Source: Dyadobacter tibetensis Y620-1
Lineage (GTDB): Bacteria; Bacteroidota; Bacteroidia; Cytophagales; Spirosomataceae
Length of the DNA: 64,000 nucleotides
Reading direction: 5' to 3'
NCBI RefSeq assembly: GCF_000566685.1
Contig: NZ_AZQN01000003.1
Location: forward strand, 744,001 to 808,000
Position 1 is the first letter of the stretch. Each line of letters begins with the position of its first letter. This document shows positions 17,143 to 24,364 of this stretch, one piece after another. Under the pieces are notes generated by a model. That model was not told where the DNA came from, searched no databases, and saw nothing but the letters and a program-made list of their open reading frames with translations. The position numbers and the translations under genes were made by a program.

Positions 17143-20100
17143 ATGAACAAAATAGTACTACTTAGATGTCTTCTTCTTATTATTTTTGTAACTGGCCTTG
17201 ATACTCATTCGTATTCTCAACAAGCTTGGAGCGGAGTGTACGGAAACGAATGGTTGAATGACCGGTATGCACAAGAATGGTTGAAAATTCAAGTGTCAAA
17301 AGCAGGTGTATATCGAGTTGTTCTACCTGATAATTTTAAAGACAAGGCCGCTCAATTGCATCTTTACCATCGAGGGAAAGAGGTATCATTAATTTCAGCA
17401 TCTTCAACTGAAATTAAGTTTTATGGCGTGGAAAACGACGGTGCTTTTGATGCTCTTTTGTATCGGCCTTATACTGGGGTACGGGCCAATCCTTATTACA
17501 GCTGGTTTTCAGATAAATCTTCTTATTTTCTTACCTTTTCAAGTGACATACCTAGCAAAATAGTCAAGTCCCAATTAGCTGGTTCGAAGGATAAGGCAAC
17601 TGAGACTTACCACTTGGAAACTCAATTAACAACCTTTACAACTAGTGATACTTATGACGGATCGCAGAATATCGTTCTTCATACTTTGGATCATAGTTAT
17701 TTTACCGAGGGGAAAGGAAGGTCAAGTAAGGCATATTATAAAAGAATAAACTCAGACGGTAGCACTTCAGGAGATCCCGTTTTTACATTTCCTTTAACTT
17801 TAAAAAATATTGTTAATAACGTAAACCAAAAAGTTAGAGTAGAAATTCAGTTAAATGGACGGACCAATTCTTCAAATAATATTAAGTTGTCCGCTGGTCA
17901 ATCAATTAATAATTTAAAAGAATTGCCGAAGAAAATCGAATTTTCTGGCTTTAAGCCATACACTGTGCAATTTGATTTAGATCCTGATATGATTGATGCA
18001 AATGGAAAATGTACAATTAGACTAGAGTCATTAAAAATTACAGGAGAAAGTTCTACTACCGGAGTTTTTTCGGTTAATTATATTAAAATTGAGTATCCAC
18101 AAAGCCCCTCAATGAGTGGTTTGAAGGATAAGGTTTTTTCATATTCAAATACCGCAAAAAACGGCTTGTCCATTAACATACAGGATATTCCCCAAAATGT
18201 TGAGGTTTTAGAGATTAGTGATCCTGACAACCCCATTAAGATTAATTATTTACGAGAGAATGGAGACCTGTTTGCCTCTTTGAATACGTTAAATGGAGAG
18301 TATACAAACATTTTGATTTCCTCAAGTGTTCAAGATGCTGTTATTGAGCCAGTTACCTTTCTTTCTCCCGATGCCAAAAATGGTGATTATATTATTATTA
18401 CTAATGATAATTTAAAATCTTCAGCAATTGAATACGGCAATTACAGATCGTCTGTTCAAGGCGGAAAATACAATGTTGTAATTGTTAATATTAAGGACGT
18501 TTATAATCAATTTAATTATGGGGAGCCAAGTCCAGTAGCGATAAAACGTTTCATTGATTTTATGCTAAAAGACGGTATTCGTCCCAAACATAATTTATTA
18601 TTGATTGGCCACTCAACAACCATATGGAATCGAATGACGAAAGATTTGGTCCAAGAGGTTCCTACCATTGGATTTCCTGGGTCTGATATATTGTTAGTGG
18701 ATGGTCTTGCTGGCGTGCCAACTGATGTGCCTGCAATTCCCATAGGAAGGATTTCTGCTACACAGAATTCGCAAGTTCTTGCTTATCTATCCAAAGTGAA
18801 AACTTATGAGATGAATATGAGTATCCGTTGGAAGAAACAAATATTACATTTGAGCGGAGGTAAGTCTCCCTCTGAAATACAACAGCTGGCGGGGGAATTG
18901 AAAAATCTTACTACTAAGGTGGAAGACAGCCAATTTGGTGGGAAAGTGACTCCTTTTGTTAAAAAAAGTGCCATTGAAACCCTGGAAGTTGATATTACTA
19001 GCGAGGTAAATGATGGAGTAGGATGGATTTCATATTATGGCCATGGATCTTCTACCATCACAGATTATGATTTAGGCTATATTTCAGACCCCAAAAGAGG
19101 TTATGCTAATAATGAGAATTTCCCTTTCATGTATTTTAATGGGTGCGGTGTTGGAAACATATTTAATGGAAGGAATAACCCTCTAATTACCTCTGATGAC
19201 AAACTTCCTTTGTCAAGTGATTGGATAAATAGTGAAAAGGGTAGTATTGCAGTGATTGCAAATTCCTATTACAGCTTTTTATCAAGTTCGTCACGATACC
19301 TTTCCGGTATATATGCGCAAATTTTCCAGAAAAGTACTGAAGGTTCAATAGGGATTGGTCAAGTACAAAAAAATGTTGCAGCCGAAATTGTTAAACAGAG
19401 CACATCGGAATATGATATATCAAATATTCATCAATCAATACTGCAGGGAGACCCTGCTGTTGCGGTTATGCGCAACGACCTATTGGATTTTGAATTAGAT
19501 TCTAAGAGTATTAGTATTTCATCGATGGATGAAACAAAGACATTGGCATCTACAGAACAGACGAAGATTGCAATAGTGATCCGTAACAATGGGAGATTTT
19601 TGCCGAAAGATATAGTTACCTTGAATCTTCAATTAGGATTGGATGGAGGTGAGATAATAAATTACGAGTTTCAAAATGTTAATACCAGTTTTCAAGATAC
19701 ATTGTACTATGTTCACAATAGCAGAAAACGAATCAATTCGATAAAATGCTACCTTGATAAAGGAAATTTAATTAAGGAAATTAATGAAAACAATAACACT
19801 GCTGAACTTCAAATTGATTGGAATGAGGCTGCTAATTTAATTTATTATCCAACTAATTTTGGCTCTGACCTAATTCCACCGGTAATGGATGTTTATGTTA
19901 ATGGTATGCGGTTTGATAAAACTTTAACGGTTAGCACACAAAATGAGGTTAAGATTAGCTTGGCCGATAACTATCCCTTATTACCGGATCCCTCTCTGCT
20001 CGAAATATTTCTTAAAAATTGTAATGATGGTAACTGTGATTTCGAGAGGATGTCTTTTGAAGAAAATGGTGGAACCATAATAATGAGATCGGATGGTGTA

Positions 20101-20505
20101 GTCGAACTGTCCTTGCCCTTAATATTTTCAGAACCTGGAATGTATGAGTTATTAATTATTGCCAAGGACTTAGCTGGAAACACAAGCCCATTTTCTTTTA
20201 AAGCTATTTTAAAAGTGTCTAGCGAAATTCAACCTCAATTAATTGTTTCTCCCAATCCCTTCTGGAACTTTTTAAAATTCTCCGTTGATGGTTTGGAAAA
20301 GAATGGCCCATTAGATTCAGTAATACTAGAAATATATGATCCTAATGGGAAAAGAATCGTCAGAAAAGAGGTTGATAAGAAATTAAGAGAATGGTTTTGG
20401 TATCCAGAGGATAGACTTCCCCAAGGAATTTATATATACAAAATATTGTCGGAGAGTTCAGATGGTTATTCTCAGCAATTCAGTGGTAAGGTAATACATT
20501 ACTAG
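17143..20505 (+). CDS. Second gingipain-fold (peptidase C25) protein, PorU2-like
   Basis: 1120 residues from the ATG at 17143; an upstream frame extension would run through the palindrome and lacks a signal peptide at its start, so it is rejected. The signal peptide is MNKIVLLRCLLLIIFVTG onward. It parallels the preceding protein throughout: WSGVYGNEWL, LHLYHRGKEVSLIS, PYTGVRANPYYSWFSD, YNQFNYGEPSPVAI. It has the same catalytic dyad, His634 (YGHGSS) and Cys668 (FNGCGVGNIFNG), with identical 34-residue spacing. After the C25 core it has about 250 extra residues of beta-rich domains. These include a CARDB-like IAIVIRNNGRFLPKD region, before a terminal SPNPFWNFLKFSV ... PQGIYIYKI sorting-like domain. 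Tandem duplication with later divergence is the simple reading. Confidence 0.78.
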   Translation: MNKIVLLRCLLLIIFVTGLDTHSYSQQAWSGVYGNEWLNDRYAQEWLKIQVSKAGVYRVVLPDNFKDKAAQLHLYHRGKEVSLISASSTEIKFYGVENDGAFDALLYRPYTGVRANPYYSWFSDKSSYFLTFSSDIPSKIVKSQLAGSKDKATETYHLETQLTTFTTSDTYDGSQNIVLHTLDHSYFTEGKGRSSKAYYKRINSDGSTSGDPVFTFPLTLKNIVNNVNQKVRVEIQLNGRTNSSNNIKLSAGQSINNLKELPKKIEFSGFKPYTVQFDLDPDMIDANGKCTIRLESLKITGESSTTGVFSVNYIKIEYPQSPSMSGLKDKVFSYSNTAKNGLSINIQDIPQNVEVLEISDPDNPIKINYLRENGDLFASLNTLNGEYTNILISSSVQDAVIEPVTFLSPDAKNGDYIIITNDNLKSSAIEYGNYRSSVQGGKYNVVIVNIKDVYNQFNYGEPSPVAIKRFIDFMLKDGIRPKHNLLLIGHSTTIWNRMTKDLVQEVPTIGFPGSDILLVDGLAGVPTDVPAIPIGRISATQNSQVLAYLSKVKTYEMNMSIRWKKQILHLSGGKSPSEIQQLAGELKNLTTKVEDSQFGGKVTPFVKKSAIETLEVDITSEVNDGVGWISYYGHGSSTITDYDLGYISDPKRGYANNENFPFMYFNGCGVGNIFNGRNNPLITSDDKLPLSSDWINSEKGSIAVIANSYYSFLSSSSRYLSGIYAQIFQKSTEGSIGIGQVQKNVAAEIVKQSTSEYDISNIHQSILQGDPAVAVMRNDLLDFELDSKSISISSMDETKTLASTEQTKIAIVIRNNGRFLPKDIVTLNLQLGLDGGEIINYEFQNVNTSFQDTLYYVHNSRKRINSIKCYLDKGNLIKEINENNNTAELQIDWNEAANLIYYPTNFGSDLIPPVMDVYVNGMRFDKTLTVSTQNEVKISLADNYPLLPDPSLLEIFLKNCNDGNCDFERMSFEENGGTIIMRSDGVVELSLPLIFSEPGMYELLIIAKDLAGNTSPFSFKAILKVSSEIQPQLIVSPNPFWNFLKFSVDGLEKNGPLDSVILEIYDPNGKRIVRKEVDKKLREWFWYPEDRLPQGIYIYKILSESSDGYSQQFSGKVIHY

Positions 20506-20559
20506 TAAAACAGAATAAATGGAATCACCAATAATTTTATTTTAGGCGACAAATGGAGT

Positions 20560-22464
20560 TTAGAAAAAGCTCTTAAATTTCGATTTCTGATTATGATCTA
20601 GCCATATTGCCAAATAAATTGTGCGGGATATATAAAATTGCATTCGGTTTTGAATATATAGTGGAGCGTCTTCTTTAAGTAGCAGAGCTTTTGCCTTAAG
20701 AAAGGCTGTTTTAGAAACATATTGCCATATAACCCCTTCATCGTTTGCTAGGAGATGTTGAGATTGATTGAATAGTTCAATCGCTGCCTGTTTACCATAT
20801 TTTCCGAAATTTGCTTTAGATTGGCGTGTCCTTACTCTTTCTGGAATGACATTGATCAGCGCGGCACGTAAATGCCCCCTTCGTTGACCTTCAGCATATT
20901 TCATTTCGGAAGGAACTGTCATGCTAAGTTCAAATAGTTCTTTATTAATGAAGGGAAATGCATGCTGAATTTTATATAGATGATCTAAAATATAGAATTC
21001 TTCATTTATATTAATAATTTGCTCACTGTAAACTGCATAGAACTGATCTGTTTCAGCCATTAGTTGAGTATTATTAACATAATCGTTATGGGATACTGTT
21101 GGGCTTTCTGTGCTCTTTTCTATAGTTTTTTGTTCACGATGGATTTGTGCAGGTAAATCAAATTTATCCTTAATCTTTCTAATGAAGGCTAGAATGAAAA
21201 AGGTGAATGGTATTTTGAAGTAACTTGATGCTTTATAAATTAAAACCGTTAGCTGGAGTTTATTTAGCCGAGACTTTTGATTGGCAATTAAAGAATAAAT
21301 GATTTTGAACTTGGGATTCTGGCTAGTCGAATTTTTAAAAGTTTCACTTAAATTAGTATCCTTATCGATAAGATTTTCCAGTTCTTTCCACTTATAGTTT
21401 TCAAATAAGGTGGCCAGGTGGGCGGTTCCGTATCCAATTATTGCATCTCCTGGGTGACCACTGAAGACTACTGAACATTTTAAGTTATGCGCTTCTTCTA
21501 GTACAGTACTGTTGAGTAAAGCACTGTTTTGCATATATTCTGGATGTCCAAAAGCTTCAATGTGCAGTCTTGCATACTCCAAATGATTTTCTTTTAGACT
21601 TATTTTGTGAATAGGGGAATTTATGTAGTCAGCAACTTCCTTTGCATATTCAAATTCATTGGTTAAATCTGTATCAGTATCTAGATATAGGGTATCGAAC
21701 GTGGTAGATGGTCGACATTTCCTGAGCAAACCACATATGGAAGAGGAATCCAGACCTCCACTTAATTGCGACAGGAATTTCCCTGGCTGTTCTGGAATGT
21801 CCTTTTTTATTCTTTCCTGTAAAGTATGACGAATTTTTTTTGCTATCTGTAACTTACTGGGAGTATCAGACCATTTCTCCAAATCAAAGTGATGAAACTG
21901 ATTAATTTTGATTGAATCCTGATTAATTACAAGACTTTTTCCTGGTAGCAATCGGAAAATATTTTGGTAAAAGGTGGTGGTATCATAAGTGTCACCGTCC
22001 TTTAGCCAAGTCAAGTAACTATTAATTTTCTGACGATTTAGCTCTAAATAGGGTTTAAGTTGTGGAAGCGAAATTAACGATGCCAAGCTTGAAGAAAAAG
22101 CGAATATTATTCCCGGGATATGCAAATAATACATTGGGACAAGACCAAAAAGATCTCTTATTATTTGTACTTCACTTTGTGTCCTATCAACAAAAATAAC
22201 AGGCCTATATATGCATTCTTCAATCTGTTTTAATTTAATAAAGAAGGTCGACTTTGAGTCGTAGGTTTTGGGAAGTAAATGGCTATTATAAAGGTGGACT
22301 TCACCAGAAATATCCTCCACTGCGACAATAGGAGTTCTATTATATTTTTCTGATTCTAAATAAAAAGCCAGAGATCCATGATGCAAATCACAAATCATCT
22401 GGCTTTTCGTTATAGGTATATTATACGTATTTTGCGCATTTGTAGCAGCAATACCAATATACAT
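20560..22464 (-). CDS. Asparagine-synthetase-like protein, probable lasso-peptide macrolactam cyclase
   Basis: 634 residues. The N-terminal ~150 residues have the glutaminase-like fold of AsnB (DLFGLVPMYYLH matches RDPxGxxPLYY) but lack the catalytic Cys2: the start is MYIGIAATN. The synthetase domain carries the PP-loop SGGLDSSS at residues 235-242, which binds ATP, followed by SGHPGDAIIGYG and a C-terminal FINKELFELSMTVPSEMK / GHLRAALINVIPERVRTRQSKANF block. Glutaminase-dead AsnB homologues next to a short leader-type peptide act as lasso cyclases, adenylating an Asp/Glu side chain so that the peptide N-terminus attacks it. The precursor ends 24 bp upstream and shares its promoter. No B1/B2 genes are nearby. 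Stand-alone amidotransferase function remains possible. Confidence 0.75.
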   Translation of the reverse strand: MYIGIAATNAQNTYNIPITKSQMICDLHHGSLAFYLESEKYNRTPIVAVEDISGEVHLYNSHLLPKTYDSKSTFFIKLKQIEECIYRPVIFVDRTQSEVQIIRDLFGLVPMYYLHIPGIIFAFSSSLASLISLPQLKPYLELNRQKINSYLTWLKDGDTYDTTTFYQNIFRLLPGKSLVINQDSIKINQFHHFDLEKWSDTPSKLQIAKKIRHTLQERIKKDIPEQPGKFLSQLSGGLDSSSICGLLRKCRPSTTFDTLYLDTDTDLTNEFEYAKEVADYINSPIHKISLKENHLEYARLHIEAFGHPEYMQNSALLNSTVLEEAHNLKCSVVFSGHPGDAIIGYGTAHLATLFENYKWKELENLIDKDTNLSETFKNSTSQNPKFKIIYSLIANQKSRLNKLQLTVLIYKASSYFKIPFTFFILAFIRKIKDKFDLPAQIHREQKTIEKSTESPTVSHNDYVNNTQLMAETDQFYAVYSEQIININEEFYILDHLYKIQHAFPFINKELFELSMTVPSEMKYAEGQRRGHLRAALINVIPERVRTRQSKANFGKYGKQAAIELFNQSQHLLANDEGVIWQYVSKTAFLKAKALLLKEDAPLYIQNRMQFYISRTIYLAIWLDHNQKSKFKSFF

Positions 22465-22488
22465 ATAATTTCAATATTGGGAAATTAG

Positions 22489-22629
22489 TTACACTTGAAG
22501 TCCTGTGTCGAGGTCTCCACTTCCAACTTTTGCACCTTTAGTCAATGACTTAACGTTTCCGATTGTATTCAATACCGGCTTGCGGTAATTTTTCTTTGAT
22601 GGTGTAGCGTGCGAATTCATTGCTTTCAT
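22489..22629 (-). CDS. Lasso-peptide precursor (46 aa), leader plus 15-residue core
   Basis: Minus-strand ATG at 22629, stop at 22489. The leader contains YRKPVLNTIGNVKSLTKG, which fits the lasso leader signature YxxPxLxxxGxxxxxT exactly. Cutting two residues after the conserved Thr at leader position -2 (T-K, then cut) gives the predicted core GAKVGSGDLDTGLQV. In this core Gly1 could be joined to Asp8 in an 8-membered macrolactam ring, leaving the tail LDTGLQV. The tail has no aromatic or bulky plug residue, which is unusual for threaded lassos. A second in-frame ATG at 22620 would remove three residues. The cyclase-like gene starts 24 bp downstream. Leader signature and linked AsnB homologue are direct observations; product structure is inference. 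Confidence 0.8.
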   Translation of the reverse strand: MKAMNSHATPSKKNYRKPVLNTIGNVKSLTKGAKVGSGDLDTGLQV

Positions 22630-22663
22630 AATTTCTATTGTTAAAGTTGATAGTATCCGTGTG

Positions 22664-22694
22664 TAAAAATAGGTCTTTTTTAATTCTCTACAAA
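22664..22694 (-). promoter_or_regulatory. Promoter of the lasso-like operon
   Basis: On the minus strand, TTTG at 22694-22691, a 19-nt spacer, then TATTTTTA at 22671-22664 (one mismatch to TAnnTTTG). It lies 34 bp before the precursor ATG. Spacing and position support transcription of precursor and cyclase together. Confidence 0.55.
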
Positions 22695-22783
22695 TTAAAC
22701 GTTAATATTTATAGGATAAAAGGCTTGAAGCTAATATTTCTTGGTATTATTTTAATATTTTCTTGGTTTTACTGGATTTGTAA

Positions 22784-23506
22784 TTACTTTCCATCGCTGT
22801 AGCTCAGGATGGTACGGGTTTTAAGGCTTCCCGACTCGATGATATAATCTCCGATACAGTCAGTGTCCTGGCAGTATTCGATATTGATCTGCTCATCGCT
22901 TACCAGTCCTACCCCTAGGGCATATTTTTTGACGCCTACATATTTGTTAATAAAGCTGGAATCTCTACGCTCAACTACGGTAAGGCTATTGTCGAAGGAT
23001 AATTCTCCCAGGGTAAGTGGCTGATGGATCGACTCATAGCGGTATTTACGTTCATCCTGATTATTATACAGATTCCCATTCCACCTCAGGTTTGGGTCCA
23101 CCGGGAACACCAGGGAGACGATGGTTTGGTTATCCAAGTTGGTCAGCAGCTTGTCCGGGGACTTCGTAATGGCAAATTCCTTTACTTTTTGCCAATAGTC
23201 ATTCGGGGTGTTCCGCTGGTAACGGGATACGATGTAGGTCGTGGTAAATTCTGTCCGCTCGGTAATGCGATTTACCTCATCTTTTTCCTGCCAGGTTTTT
23301 ATCACGGGATCTTTCTGCCCGGCCGAATAGATGGTTTCGTCCACCTGATAGGTCTGAGAGCTACCAATTTCCAGTGGGTAATAGGCATAATGGTCTATAG
23401 GGGCTGTATTCTCCTTTTCGCAGGACCATAGGGTTGCAGCCAGAGCGATGCTGAAGCTCAGGCGAAGTAATATTACATAGGGGCGTGTGGGTAGTTGTTT
23501 TTTCAC
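22784..23506 (-). CDS. Uncharacterised lipoprotein
   Basis: 240 residues beginning at a GTG codon (no in-frame ATG offers a full signal peptide). The signal sequence ends in the lipobox LWSC, so Cys29 is the likely lipid anchor. The mature part begins EKENTAPIDHYAYYPLEIGSSQTYQVD, a pattern I associate with small beta-rich Bacteroidota lipoproteins of unknown role. Composition matches the core genome rather than the AT-rich block next to it, so the block boundary lies near 22.75 kb. The kinase gene udk is immediately upstream on the same strand. Confidence 0.7.
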   Translation of the reverse strand: MKKQLPTRPYVILLRLSFSIALAATLWSCEKENTAPIDHYAYYPLEIGSSQTYQVDETIYSAGQKDPVIKTWQEKDEVNRITERTEFTTTYIVSRYQRNTPNDYWQKVKEFAITKSPDKLLTNLDNQTIVSLVFPVDPNLRWNGNLYNNQDERKYRYESIHQPLTLGELSFDNSLTVVERRDSSFINKYVGVKKYALGVGLVSDEQINIEYCQDTDCIGDYIIESGSLKTRTILSYSDGK

Positions 23507-23529
23507 CGGTAATGTGTTGATAGTTGATC

Positions 23530-23559
23530 GGGCCCCCGTACCTATCGGCTTCGGGGCCC
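23530..23559. other. GC-rich hairpin between udk and the lipoprotein gene
   Basis: GGGCCCCCG / CGGGGCCC pair with one bulge around a 13-nt loop, followed on + by CTTTATT. On the minus strand it lies between udk stop and the lipoprotein start without a T-run, so termination is uncertain. Confidence 0.4.
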
Positions 23560-23603
23560 TTTATTACTGTATTAACTTTATAATCCTCAGGTATAGTATG
23601 GCC

Positions 23604-24239
23604 TCAGCTCCTTTCTTGAATTTTCTTTTTCAGAAAGTCGCGGAGCACATCCAGCCCCGTGTCGCAGCGGGTATTATTATTGATGATGATGTCGGCCTCA
23701 TGGCGTAAAGGCTCTATAAACTTGTCGTATGTAGGGCCTACATGATGTTCCCAGCGGTAGAGTACATCGTTGAGGTCGTACCCCCGTTCGTTATTGTCGC
23801 GGATGATCCTTCTTTTGATTTTTACATGCTCTTTGGCATCAACAAATACTTTCAGATCGATCTGTTTGGCAATTTCGGGGAAAAAGAAAACAAAGATCCC
23901 CTCTACCACAATTACGGGCCGGGGGGTAAAGACCAACATTTTGGGTGTTATGGCCTGGTTGTTAAAGGTGTATTCCTTCTGTTGCACCTCCTGGCCCTTG
24001 CGTAGAATGGCCAGATGCTGAGCAAATAATTGATGATCAATGGTTTCTGGCAGATCGAAGTTCTCGATTCCATTGCTATCTCTGGGGATTTCATGAATGG
24101 GGCGGTAGTAATTGTCCTGCGAAATACGACAAATATCCTCCTCTGCAAACGAATCTATGAGCGATTTCATAAAATACGTTTTCCCTGATGCACTTCCGCC
24201 TGTAATCCCTATGATATAGGGCGCCTTCTGGTTTGTCAT
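23604..24239 (-). CDS. udk: Uridine kinase
   Basis: 211 residues. Phosphorylates uridine and cytidine in pyrimidine salvage, in the cytoplasm. The P-loop GGSASGKT sits at residues 14-21. ISQDNYYRP follows, then ENFDLPETIDHQLF and VVEGIFVFFFPEI, and the Arg-rich lid segment KRRIIRDNNERGYDLNDVLYRWEHHVGPTYDKFIEP. All are ordered as in the uridine kinase family. It is transcribed alone on the minus strand with an ATG start at 24239. Confidence 0.94.
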   Translation of the reverse strand: MTNQKAPYIIGITGGSASGKTYFMKSLIDSFAEEDICRISQDNYYRPIHEIPRDSNGIENFDLPETIDHQLFAQHLAILRKGQEVQQKEYTFNNQAITPKMLVFTPRPVIVVEGIFVFFFPEIAKQIDLKVFVDAKEHVKIKRRIIRDNNERGYDLNDVLYRWEHHVGPTYDKFIEPLRHEADIIINNNTRCDTGLDVLRDFLKKKIQERS

Positions 24240-24317
24240 GATGTGAATTTGTGCCGGCCTGATACTACCTGAAGCTGGTACGGCTACTTTTTATAGTTTG
24301 TTACAAAGTTCTGAATA

Positions 24318-24349
24318 AACCGGATAGAAACAAAAGCCTCTATCCGGTT
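24318..24349 (-). terminator. Hairpin terminator after the repeat protein
   Basis: AACCGGATAG / CTATCCGGTT stem, 12-nt loop. Read on the minus strand it is followed by TTTATT, 16 bp beyond the stop of the 614-residue repeat protein. Confidence 0.6.
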
Positions 24350-24364
24350 GGCATGGGGTAGCTA

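Noticed and set aside
20506..23603. Search for B1 (PqqD-like) and B2 (transglutaminase-like) lasso genes around the precursor
   Set aside because: Only 54 bp separates the cyclase stop from the C25 gene stop, and the next gene upstream is a lipoprotein with no such domain. None present here.
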